A stretch of 64,000 nt of DNA from Alectoria sarmentosa (Eukaryota > Ascomycota > Lecanoromycetes > Lecanorales > Parmeliaceae), in contig WOGZ01000136.1 of the NCBI GenBank assembly GCA_009733775.1, positions 21,600-85,599 of the forward strand, read 5' to 3'. The notes under the pieces are model-generated. The model saw only the letters and a list, made by a program, of their open reading frames with translations, had not been told where the DNA came from and ran no database searches. The first letter of the stretch is position 1; each line of letters starts with the position of its first letter. This document shows, in pieces, positions 51,284 to 63,100 of this stretch. The position numbers were made by a program, and so were the translations under genes.

Positions 51284-51958
51284 TCACTCCTGATCACCAA
51301 AACGAGATGGCTCAGGGACAAGGAGGCGTGTCTCCCATTCAGAAGCCCGTTTCAAGTATTCCAAGTATCTGTCCGGGTCCAGATCCTCCAATTCCTGCAT
51401 CGCGTCATTCATGTCTCGAAGTGCGTCACCTTTCACTCTACGGATCTCTTGAGTGCTTGCTTCTCCTTTCTGATGCTCTAGCTCCGCTCTCCTGCCCTTC
51501 AAGAAGGACTGCTCCAATCTTACTTGCACCATATGGTTCGCCTTCTGGGAGGTGAGAGCAGCCCTCCATGCCATGGACCCATTCTCTTCACCCCGCCGGA
51601 TGTGATCCATTCTTTCCTCTATACTCCAGTGTCTATTATGGCTGAGATCGGATTCGACAGTCATCAATCGAAAATAGACCTTGATTTGTAGAGCGGGGTC
51701 GTCATTGCCAGATGCCTGTAGCATGGCATCTGCTTGCGAAAAGCAAGCCAAGGCAGCAGACAGACTTTCTGTAATGTTCTCGCCGCGTCGTGGTTTGCGG
51801 TAGTGCTGTTCCCCGTGATTTAGAATGTTATCTGCAGAATTGTTAGTATGTGACATCAAACTCCATTTTGGGGACGATATGCACTAGTGTAACGCACAAA
51901 ATTCGGCCATGTCAAATTTGAGCGTTGATTGTCCCGTTAGGAGTCCTGTACAAGCCAT
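51284..51958 (-). CDS. Helical (TPR-like) protein beside PNP gene
   Basis: Exons 51958-51898 and 51831-51284 around a 66-bp intron (gtgcgt..cag, with tactaac branch) give 202 residues from ATG 51958. The product is almost all amphipathic helix (TESLSAALACFSQADAML, RRVKGDALRDMNDAMQELED), resembling tetratricopeptide-type repeats in fungal signalling proteins. It lies on the same strand just after the PNP gene. A 109-bp intron (52054 to 51946, GTACGC..CAG) would join the PNP frame in phase to this one, so the two may be one PNP-helical-repeat protein. Separate genes with only 46 bp between them is the alternative. Confidence 0.55.
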
Positions 51959-52004
51959 GAGATCAGCGTGGGCTTGCTAAGGCTTGACAGCTGGCTCAGT
52001 ACCT

Positions 52005-53069
52005 CTAGTGCTGGCTGCCTGAGGTGCCATGAGATGTGATCAGCTCTGGCGTACCGTTCAATCCAGAACCAACAGACACCGCCGCCACGGGACGTATCTT
52101 GTGGAGAAGCTCTCTCGCAAAGGCTGCTGCACTGGCGGCAGCGTAATTTTGCCATGACCAATACTTATGAGAATCTGCGTAGTCTGCAATGCCTCGTATG
52201 ACTAGACAGTGAGTGTCTTCAACCACACCCGCGGCTTCCATCTCGATGCAGACTGCGTTATGGTGTAACTTGCTCAGTTGGTCTCGTTTTCGAGCATTTC
52301 GCATTACCAAATCACCTGACAGGATGGTACCCCGATGGAATTGTGGACATCTCGTTTCTCGCCGTGGTCTTTTGACAATATAGGTGGGATTGCACCGATG
52401 ACAATGGGGTTGATCCGCTTCGGCAAGGGCGTCCTTATCAACAGCGACGTGATCGTAACCTGCTTCGAAGAGAGTATCACTTTCAAGGCCTGGGTGTTGG
52501 AAGTTCTGCAAATCGCTAAGCCTGTGAAGATGTTTATGAAAGACCATTTGCCCCATCTCACGATCGCTGATCATGGGAGCCAGAGCGTTCAGGAGTCGGC
52601 GATTCGGTTTGTCTAACATGCTCAATAGCTCGACTCTTCCCTCATTATGATACCTTCCATGGTCGTATTGGACAACAGCCGGGATCCCAGCCTGTTCCGC
52701 CCAACCGACAACAACATCTCCGAGGTGAATATCCTCGTTGGAATCTTTAGTTGCGGGGTTGCGAGGGATTCCACCACCTATTCCCACAAAAAGATGTAGA
52801 ACCATGTTCGGAAAGCTACGCTTGAGCGGCTGCACGAGCTTTTGAGCAGACAGGGTACCCGTCTCCTCTGGTGGCATGCACGTAATGACAATATTGTGTC
52901 CGTTAATGTCACCGAAGAAATAGGAATTCTCGTCGTCCGCATTTTGGTTGACAGGCTCCTTGTGTGGACGGTCTAGCATCATCCTTGCCGCCGTCAATTC
53001 GCTTCTTGGCAGAGCGCAAAGCCAACCCACAGTATAGTCTAGATTGCTGTATTGAGGAAGCTCGTTCAT
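52005..53069 (-). CDS. PNP_UDP_1 nucleoside phosphorylase-like protein
   Basis: One open exon of 354 residues from ATG 53069. It starts YTVGWLCALPRSELTAARMML, the usual opening of fungal PNP_UDP_1 proteins. It has GIGGG (96-100), LGDVVVG (117-123), EMEAAG (276-281) and RGIADYADSHK (292-302), so the phosphate- and nucleoside-binding parts of the fold look complete. Family members split or phosphorolyse N-glycosidic bonds. In fungi such domains are often the N-terminal effector of NLR-like (STAND) proteins, and some relatives in immune systems cleave ATP. No NACHT or NB-ARC domain follows here, only the helical partner gene. The substrate cannot be read from sequence. The last ~17 residues change if the 109-bp intron is used. 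Confidence 0.85.
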   Translation of the reverse strand: MNELPQYSNLDYTVGWLCALPRSELTAARMMLDRPHKEPVNQNADDENSYFFGDINGHNIVITCMPPEETGTLSAQKLVQPLKRSFPNMVLHLFVGIGGGIPRNPATKDSNEDIHLGDVVVGWAEQAGIPAVVQYDHGRYHNEGRVELLSMLDKPNRRLLNALAPMISDREMGQMVFHKHLHRLSDLQNFQHPGLESDTLFEAGYDHVAVDKDALAEADQPHCHRCNPTYIVKRPRRETRCPQFHRGTILSGDLVMRNARKRDQLSKLHHNAVCIEMEAAGVVEDTHCLVIRGIADYADSHKYWSWQNYAAASAAAFARELLHKIRPVAAVSVGSGLNGTPELITSHGTSGSQH

Positions 53070-54279
53070 GATGTAGATATTTCGTGGCTCTCGTATATGT
53101 AGTGGCTGGATGTAGCTTGAGTACGGTTGGGAAGCGATCTTCTGTGTTCGGTAGACTGTTCGATGCCAGAATATCAGCTAGCGTTCACTGTGATCTCAGG
53201 GACACCTCATGCTCTTACATCAACGTTTGCGCAGTATGCATTCTGGGAAGGGAGGGGGCAAAGTCCAAGGTTAAGTCCCACATTATGGGCCTCCAGCCCC
53301 TCAGAGAAAGCCTTGGACTGATTTATCTTCGACAGTAAAGCCATAGCTCGCTTTGAGAAGGCTTTTTCCATGCTGAGGCCTAAGCCCGAGGCTTTCTTGA
53401 GGCCGCAGCTGAAGATCTGCTTGAAAGGCTGGGTTTTAAGCCTGATCTGAAGATAGGCAAAAGGAGGCAGCTGGCAAAGGACTCCCGTTTCCTTCGTAGT
53501 GCAAGACCGCGCATTTAGTATGGCTGAGCATTTGTCCTCAAGGCATCCTGACGTTGTTTACTACTGAGCGGACAGAGAAATGGGGGGGCTCATCAAGACC
53601 AATCCACCTTTCCATCCGAAAGGATTTTTCTCGAGGACCGTGATCATTTTGGTTGACAGGGAGCGAGACAACAAAGGTAAAAGAACCTTCCCTAAATAGC
53701 TGGTACATACTCCTCACTTAGCCGCCCCGCCGGCGATCGCCGTGCTTACCCATGCAGCTAACTCGTGTGATAGTTGCAAGCGCCTGCATCTTAGTGTATG
53801 CTGTCAGAATCTTGGCATTACGCCCTGTCTGTATAAGCGAGGCCCAATTGAGACCGCTCCAGAACATGACCATCTTATCAAAGCGCCAAATGATTCGCCC
53901 CCAAATTCCGGACTCTCAGTTGGACTGGTGTGTTGGACCGTTCGTCCGTGGACGGTGCGACATTTGGGCGGAAAGTCCAATGAACCATTCCAGACTCGGA
54001 TTTGTGTGAGCGTTTTTGTGGTGAATATCTGACGTATTTGAGTGTGTCATTGGTAGCAACAGGGTTGTTAGAGGGCTTTTTTTTTGAAATGAGCATTAGG
54101 CTTTGTTGAGAATCTAACCAACCGTTTTTTTACTACTCTAAGTTTTTGGACCATTTCATTGGACCGTTCCGTTATAGATCGTCTGACATCTGGACCATCC
54201 ATGGACTGTATGAACATCTTCATTTTGAACTGGTATGAGGGTATGGACGGACTAGTCAAACCAATGAGCGCCTTGCACC
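53070..54279. other. Intergenic, no supported gene
   Basis: Normal composition. Short open frames on both strands overlap and show no family features. The 53340-53480 stretch is rich in gaggct/aggcctaag words but not a clear repeat. Confidence 0.5.
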
Positions 54280-55278
54280 TTATGATGCTGAATCAATGGA
54301 GCTATTGGACAAGAAAAGGACCAGCACAGCCGTATATCCTGCCGATGCCACCATGGTCTGCTCATTTGAAGCCTTGAAAACGAACAAGACAAGTATCGAG
54401 GGAAAAAGAAAACACAACTCGAGACCGTGATCAGATGAGTTTGACTGCTCGACTGATGGCCCATGGGATCGGAGGTTCAACGCAATCACAAGATATGCAC
54501 CAGCCAGCGAAGCGACAAGAAATTGCGTGAGCATCTCCGCTAGGCAAGCCGTGTTTCGGTAAAGGTCTTGAGACTGGACTCTAGCGTTGACGCTGACGCG
54601 TAGGGCTCCCACGCTTCTCTTCTGATTGCATAGTGACGTACAAGAAATCAAAAAGCACGAAAGTGTTTGCGAAGGCTATGGCGCAGGATTTCCCTCGAAC
54701 CGTTGTGATGTGCCTGATCAACTCTGACAAGTCTCGTTCTGTAGATTCCGTATAGGTTGAGATCGGCCCGAAGCCGTGACTCGCAGCTATTTTCGACCAG
54801 AGAAGAACTCTCCATAAGCATAAAGTTGTCCAAGGCGGCTAAAGCATCTTCTGTATATGCATTCTGTTCAGCTATCGATCGTGCTTCTTGTTAGACTTAA
54901 CATCCCATGCTGCCAAGATCAATTCACGCATTTTCAACTTCATTTGTCGAGTCATCACGTCCTCCATATCCAAGGCACAAGCGTCTGTTTTCCCATGTTG
55001 GAATCCGAGTTCGTCGATAGACGTAGGTGTGTGCCCTAACTTTAAATCCACTTGGAAGATTTGATGATCGAGAGTATCAATGTCCTTTTCCAAGTACCGC
55101 AAATTAGACAAGTGAGTGGTCCTGAACCGTCGGAATCCACACAGAGTAAGGTAGTTGTCATCTGTGGCTTTGCACCAAAGATCACGGAACAAATTTGCAG
55201 TTTCCAGGTTGTTGGGTGACTTGTCACAGCTTTGTTGGGTTTGATGACTTTCTGCACGTTTTCATGGCTCGACAGGCT
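54280..55278 (-). pseudogene. DUF6594-like fungal membrane protein, damaged or mis-spliced
   Basis: Three minus-strand segments follow the order of fungal DUF6594 proteins (N-terminal helical domain, then C-terminal membrane helices). Segment 1 (55278-54902) has NYLTLCGFRRFRTTHLSNL and LRYLEKDIDTLDHQIFQ. Segment 2 (54863-54648) has ALAALDNFMLMESSSL, SRLRADLNLYGIYRTRLVRV and LRKHFRAF. Segment 3 (54651-54280) has MLTQFLVASLAGAYLVIAL and a final hydrophobic ASAGYTAVLVLFLS. Segments 1 and 2 join in frame through a 38-bp gttaag..cag gap, short for an intron. Segments 2 and 3 do not join through any good intron and a TGA lies between. No ATG opens segment 1, so a first exon is missing. Function of the family is unknown. 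Confidence 0.6.
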
Positions 55279-55670
55279 CTTCTGACTGAATGGCGGGAAC
55301 GATCACCATGTTCATTTCTTGATTATGAAGTGATTGCAATCGCGAAAAAATTTCCTTTCTATATCTTCATAGAGTAGACTCAGACATTTGTTCATTTTTA
55401 GGGTATTGCAAGGCGCGAACTTAAAGCTCCGCGTCGCTGCTGGCTTACTGCGGGACCGTGTAGCTTTATAGAAGGCTGTGTATTCCATCCCATTGTCTGG
55501 CGGCGTGGGGGTAGAACGTTCTGGCACAATGTCTTTTGAAGCAGCTCAAATAGAACGAACGCGCGACTAGAAACTTTCCTGTGAATTTTATCATTGTTAA
55601 TTGGAAAGCTAATTTTCTTACATTTTCTTACAAAGTAATCTTGAAACAAAGGTGTCAAGAATCTGTCTAA
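55279..55670. other. Right edge of island
   Basis: Normal composition fading to AT-rich near 55670. No gene recognised. Confidence 0.5.
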
Positions 55671-58600
55671 GTTAAGATTATCTAACCTTAAATAAAATCG
55701 TTTTGTTTATTGAAATTTAATTACAATTAAAAGATTAAAAATTTTAACTTATAAAATAAAACTTTTAAATTTTTTTTTTAAAAGTTTTCTATAAATTAAA
55801 TTATCGTATATATCGTAAATTATAAAAAAGTAAATTAATATTAAAATAAAGATTATAATAAATATAACATTTTAATTTTAAAGAAATTAAAGTTAATATA
55901 AAATAAAACGAAATTTATATTAAATTAAGAAAAATCGAAAATTATAATTTTTCGTACGATTATTATAATTTTCAAAATAATTATAATTTATATTATAGTT
56001 TTAATATATTCTTTCGATATTTAATTTTATTAAACTTTTTTTAACATTTTAACGCATTAACGTCGATAGATTTCAACGTTTATATTTTTTAATATTATAA
56101 TATATTTAACATATTATAATTAATATTTTATTTAAATTATATATAAATGTTATATAATTTAAACGTGTAACTTTGAATATTTCTTTTTATTTTATATTAT
56201 AATAAATTTTAATTATTTATTTTAATTATTATAAAATAATTTTTTAAAGCGTATTTAAAATATAGAATTATTATTATAACGCGCGTTATATTAAAATTTA
56301 TATAAAGTTATATTATATTTTAAAACGTAATTTTAATTTAAATATCGTAATATAAAGTTTTAATTATATATTTTATATACGCAATATTAAATTTAATAAA
56401 AATTACTTAAAAATTATCGAAATAACGAGATATATTTCGTTATTTCGAAAAAAACCCTAATCTCAATTTCGTTTTACTTCGTTAAAGTTTTAACTCGTTT
56501 TGAAATAGAATTTTATATTTTAAACTTTAATTTATCTTATATCGTTACGCAGCGTAAATTATATCGACGATTTTAAACAATATTTTTATACTTATATAAT
56601 TACTTATTTTAATTTAATAGCGAATTATTATTATTCGAATTTCGATAAATTCAACGCTCATTTTTTTTCACAATGTTAAAAAATGAAAGTTTTTAATTAT
56701 AAAGTAAATATATTATTTTCGTATAATCGTATAAAAAAATTAAATTAAAATTAATATATTAAATTTTTATAATTATGAAAACAATCACAATTTTATATAA
56801 AATATTGAAAAACTTTCGAAACTTTCGTTTTATATTATAAAAATATATCGAATTTAAAAAAGAAGATAATATTATATTTTAGCTCTTTTTTTTATTACAT
56901 AGTTCGATTAACTTTAACGCGACTTTACGCGCATTAACGTCGATAAATTTTAACGTTTATATACTTTTTAATATTAATATACACTTATAAATTAACGTGA
57001 TTAAAATTTCATTTAAGTTATATTAAAGTGTTATTTTAATTTGAATATATAATATTTGATATATAATTAATAAAAAATTCAATCGTTATTAAATTAAAAA
57101 AATTAAATTTTCTTTAAAATTTAATTTGAAGATAAAATAAATAAAAAACGAAGTTTAATAATTTTACTCGAAGAGTAAACGATTTGCTCGAAAACATTAA
57201 TAATAATTATCGTATATATTCACATCAAATAATGTTAAAGTAAAAAATTTAAATTAAAAAATCAAATAAGTAACAAATCTTATTTTTTTATTATTAAATA
57301 ATTAAAAGATTTAATTATAAAAGTCGCATTAATAATATAAAACATTTTTTAAAGTAAATATTAATAGAGAACAGTCATTAAAAAAATTAAAAAAATTCGT
57401 TATAACGTTTAACTTACTAGTTACGATAAAGGAAAATATAAAAATAATAAAATTCTTAATTGATTAAAAGTCTTTTATAATATGATAAAAAAAAGAGTGA
57501 AATTAAAATAAACCGATTTTGACATTTATAGTTAATCGTTTTATATTAACACTTAATTAAATGTTCTTAATTATTTTAAATTTAAAGTAAATTTTATAAA
57601 CACATTTATAAGTTTTTATTAGAAAAACATATTAAAAAATTGTTAATTTATAATAAAATGAGTTATTATTACTATTAATTAATAATAATTCGATATAAAA
57701 AAAGTTATTATATATGCGAAAAATTGAAAATTTATAAAAAAACCTTTTCAAATCATTATTCATTTCGAAATCTAAAATAATTTAATAAATTTTATTATTT
57801 TATTACTTGTTTATTTTTAACTTAATCGTAAATTTAAATTTTAATATTAATCGTAAATAAATTAATTAAAAAGAAAAAATGATTTTTTTTAATTTATTAA
57901 AAGTCGAAATGATAATATAATCTTTTATTAAATGATTATAACGAAAGAAAAATTGTTTATTTATTATTATATTAAATCGTGAAGTTTTATTCATCGTTTA
58001 ATTTTAACGAAATTTATATTAACGCATTAATATTAAATCAAAATTGCTTTAAGCATTTTATTTTAATATAAATAATTAAATAAAAAACTACAATATACTT
58101 TAAAGTAGTATTTACGTATTTATATCAATTATAAGTTTAATAACTAATTCGACTTATTATTAATTACTCAATTCGAAGTTAATTTAAATAAAAATGTTTT
58201 AATCGAAATTGTTTCATTTTTGATTATTAAAAAATATATGTTAAAAACGATTTTAACTTATTAACGTTATAAAATATCAATTTTATTTGAGAATTAAAAA
58301 GAAATATGTTTATTGTTAACACGTTTATCGAAAAAAGAAAAATTATGATTGTTTTTTTAAAAAAAAAAATCAAAAATCGCAGACATTAATGTTAATTTAA
58401 ATAAATCATCATCGATTATTAGCGTTTTAATTTGAAAAAAAAGATATAATAATGTTAAATGCTAAAAATATTAAAATAAATTAATTTAACATTTTTAAAG
58501 TTGTTGTTAAAGCGAAAAGTTTATAGCGAGAATATGGCAAATTTTTATAAAATTAAATAAGACGTATCGATTATGAAGCGCGATATTCTTGAATTCTTTT

Positions 58601-59682
58601 AATTTATAATTTAATAATAGTCGTAATTTTACAATTGTAAAAAAATGAATTTTTTTGAAGTAAATAAAATTATTAATTATATAATATACGAATTAAAGTT
58701 ATCAAAAAAATAAACATTTTTTTATCTCTTATATTTATAATTATTATATATAAATAATAATAATTTATTATCAAATGAAATAAAAGTTACAAAATTAAAG
58801 TTTTTATTTATAAGCATTAATGAAAAAAGAATAAATTATTTTGTTAATAAATTTATTAATTCTCAAGTTGATGAACGAAGAAAAGATTTTATTATATATA
58901 TATTTAATAAATAAATTTAAATAAGTAAATCACGTTAACGATATTAAATAATATTTATATATATATATATAATTAATTATTTAAATTTAATAATAAACTT
59001 TTATTATTTAAATTCGAATAAATCGAAACTATATTCGTTTTTTGAAATATTTAAAATTTGAAAATTCTTAATTATTATATTAATAAATAATTTTTATATA
59101 TTTATTTTAAAAAACTAAATTAAAATTTTACAATTGAGAAAATGATTTCAAATTTTTATATAAAAAATTCATTAATGAATATAACATTAATGAGTATTCG
59201 AAATATACGTTTCTTTTTCTTTTTATAACGATGTAAAAATATATCAAATTTGAAAAAAGAAATAATATTATAATTTTAACATATTTATTTAAAACGTAAT
59301 TTAATTAAATCTTTTTAACGTTTTAACGTTTATATATATATTAATATTAAAATACATTTATAGTAAAATATAATTAAAACTTATTTTAAATTACGTAAAA
59401 TTATAATTTTATTATAAACGCATAATTTTTAATATTTATAATATTATATTAAATATTCATTTTATATTTATTTTATATTTATTAAAGAAAATAATATTTA
59501 AATTAATTTAATCGTATTATTTTAAAATATAATATTATTTAAAATAAGTTTTCGCGCAATATAATATAATTTTCAAAATAGTTTATAAATATATAACTTT
59601 ATTTTTATTATTTAAATCTTTCGAATATAATAATATTAATTATAAAATAATAATAATATTATTATTTTTTAATATATATATA
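55671..59682. other. AT-rich RIP-mutated block
   Basis: AT-rich, CpA-poor. Includes the second, more mutated copy of the dispersed repeat (58519-58625). No recognisable protein. Confidence 0.75.
58519..58625 (+). repeat. Dispersed repeat, more mutated copy
   Basis: Partner of 28351-28459. It keeps atgaagcgcgatattct, but most other G and C positions have become A and T, and it carries one extra base. Confidence 0.8.
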
Positions 59683-60150
59683 TGTTATAATTTTAGCTTT
59701 ATAGTTTAAGAAACGACTTTATCGTTTTAGAGACGTAAGTAATAAAATAAATCACATTTAATTAATGTGAAATTGATCTTTTGATCTAGTTAGCGACGTT
59801 TTTAAGTAAATTTATTTTCTCGAAATTACTTCGTAACATAATTTCATATTAAAAGATTTAAGATTTTGAATTCGATTTTGTTGGCGAGAATCTTGAGCTT
59901 ATATTTTAAAATCGTAAAATTCGATCGTATAAGTAAAAGCGATTATTTAATAAAAAGTTGAGTTTCGCGGACAGAATTTTTAAGAGAAGAATAGTGTTAT
60001 GATTTTAATTTTATAATTTAAGAAACGATCTTGTCGTTTTAGAAACGTAAGTAATAAAATAAATCATATTTGGTTAATGTAAAATTGATCTTTTAATTTA
60101 GTTAGCGGCGCTTTCGAGTAAATTTATTCCCTCGAGGTCACTTCGTAATA
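59683..60150 (+). mobile_element. Miniature LTR element (TRIM-like)
   Basis: Two 156-bp direct repeats (59683-59838 and 59995-60150) start tgttat and end cgtaaca or cgtaata, as LTRs do, with a 156-bp internal part. Aligned without gaps they differ at about 24 sites, all transitions, as RIP would give. A purine run (aagagaagaa) lies just before the right LTR, like a polypurine tract. Both flanks read atata, a possible 5-bp target duplication, although the region is AT-repetitive. No coding capacity. It may be a TRIM or an internally deleted LTR retrotransposon. Confidence 0.8.
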
Positions 60151-63100
60151 ATATATTTTTTAACGTATTAATATTATTAAAAATAAATAAATTACAAATT
60201 ATTACTTGAATTAAATATCGAAATAAAATATATAATTATAAGTAAAGTAATTTAAATTTAATTTAATTTAATATATATATAATAATAATAAAATTATTAT
60301 TTATATTATACATTTATAAAGTAAATATTTTTTATATTAAATTAATTAATTAAATAATTAAATTTGATAATTAATAAAATATAAAACTTTATATAAATAT
60401 AAAATTATTAAAATTCATTTTTTAATAATAATAAGTTAAGGTTTATAAATTAAATTTATAATACTTAAGGCAAATGAAGACGAAACGAATTTAAATAACG
60501 TCGATTAAGCGAACTTTACTTGCTTTTTTATGCGTATATAATTTACTTTTATTGTTATATAAAAAGCATTTGCTTAATAATCTTATTTTTAATATATTTA
60601 ATCAAATAACTCGATTGTTTTCTTGATAAATCGTTTAAAATTATAATAAATAAATCGATTTTATTAATAATTCGATTTAAGATTATATATAATTAATTAT
60701 AAGCGAAGATCTTAGATTATAAGTATAAGTCGACGTATTATAAAAATTGACTTTGCGATTTGTTAATTATTATATTAAAGATTAAACGTGTTACGAGCGT
60801 ACTTTACATTTTTAATAAAATTAACTTTTCTTTAATATCACATTTCTTTAACACTACTCGATTGAGTTTAGCGTGACTTAGCAGAGACATTTTTTTTATA
60901 TAAATGTCTTCTTTTTATATACATATTTTCTTTTCATTTAATTATCTTATTTAATACACTTATATAATATGACTTTATATTAATTTTAACATTATAATTA
61001 AATCACCTCATTTATTTCATTCGTATCAATTAACAAATTTAAAAAATCGTGTTAATAAAGACTTTATCAAGACATAAAAATTATTAAGATATCGTATTCT
61101 TAAATTAAATTATTTATGATAATTGAAATTCGAATAATTCGCATCGAAATAGCGATTCGTCTCGTTTATAATAACGAGTATAAAGAAAATATTAAAATAT
61201 TCGTTTAATTAACGAATCGAAAGAAATAATCACACATTACTTTTATATAACTTAAATTAAAACAATATCGATTATATCGTTCGAAAGATTATTATCAAAG
61301 ATATTTAAATCTTTTACGACATCATTATCGAACAAATAATCAAGATTTTATAACCTTTTAAAGTTTTTTTTTTTTCATTTCGCATTATCAAGTTTTTTTA
61401 TATAAAGTCGACGACGATATAATAAATATTTTCTACATAAATAACGAAATTAAAAAAACGTTATTTAATTAACATATTGTTTTTATAAGAATTTAATAAA
61501 TAAATAAATAATTGAATAGCATTCTTTATTGTTTTTTAAATACTAAATTAAATTTCTTTATTATACGAAAATTATCAAACATATCAAATGAGAAATATTA
61601 ACACTTTTCTTTATCATATTACTTTTTAACATTATATTTTTTGAAATATTTAAATTCTTTTTCTTTTTTTTCTCTTTTATTTTCTTTTTTATCGATAACT
61701 TTTATCGAAATAAAAAAAATAAATCACATTCAAGGTTTTTTGAATAAAATCAAATCACGTCATATTTTAATTATATTTAAAAACCTCGAGAACTTTCAAC
61801 AATATAAATAAAATTCATAATACATTTTTATTAATAAATAATTATTACATTGAGCGAAAACTGCATTTAAAAAATTTCTTGATATGTTAAATCAACTTCG
61901 TTTTGAATGAAACGATTTTCGTGAATTTTCAATTCATTATTATAAGATTATTATCGATAAAAATGAGATTATGAATAATTTATATTAATTTAAGTTTATG
62001 ATTGAGCAAGCAAATAATATCGTTTATAATTAATAAAAACAAATAACACAATTATAACGAAAAATTAATACGATAAAACATCAATCATTAAAAAACGATT
62101 TAAACGACGATTCAAAGAATAAACTTTTTTATAATAAATTCAAAAATCGATTTATATTAAAGAAAAACAAGTTTTTTAAATTATCTGATTCTTTTATTTT
62201 TACGAATAAAAAGAGTTCTACATAAAATGATTGATCTTTTAAAATAAATCATAAATTTATTATTAATTATAATTAATATTTTATTGCTAAGTTTAAGTTA
62301 ATTTATATTATTTTTAAGTTAAAAGAAAAAGTTTTAAAATAGATTATGAAACGTCGATTGAAAAATTATTCGAACTTATATCAATTTTATAAAGAGATAA
62401 TGAATAATTTAATCGATATTCACGAAAACTTTAATCGATAAAACAATGCGAAACGATAATATAATTCATTTCAACAAAATATCATATCTTTTATAAAATT
62501 TTATATCGACTTTATTCGATCGAATTAAATTATCGATAAAGATAAAAATAATATAATATAACTTTTACGTTTAAAGATTCGTGAAAATTTATGAAAGAAT
62601 TAAAACGTATATAAAAATTTCAACGAATTAACATTTGTTAAAAAGTATTTATGAAAATTAAATAATATTCAACGTGTTGAATATAAAAAAAAGTTTAAAA
62701 CATTTACATTTAAAATTATATTTTTAGCAAAAAAATCAATTATTTTAATAACGAAAATTATTCGTATTATAATAACATTTATAAAATTTATTACATCGAT
62801 CTCATTTATCAAAGTTAAAGTCGAAATCGATATTAAAAAACTTATATATTATAATTATAATCAAGTGAAACACATTAAGCGTAATTGTCTTTAATTAAAT
62901 AAGAAAATTATTCGAATATATGTTATAAAAATGAATAATGACGATGACGATGATTTAAAAAACTTTTCGAATAACTCGAGAAAAGATTAATCTCTTTTAA
63001 AATCACGATAAAAAATAATACGAACGTGTGTTTAACGAATATTTTAAATAATTCCTTAACACGACGATTTTTTCAAATAACAATTACGTTATTATTATAA

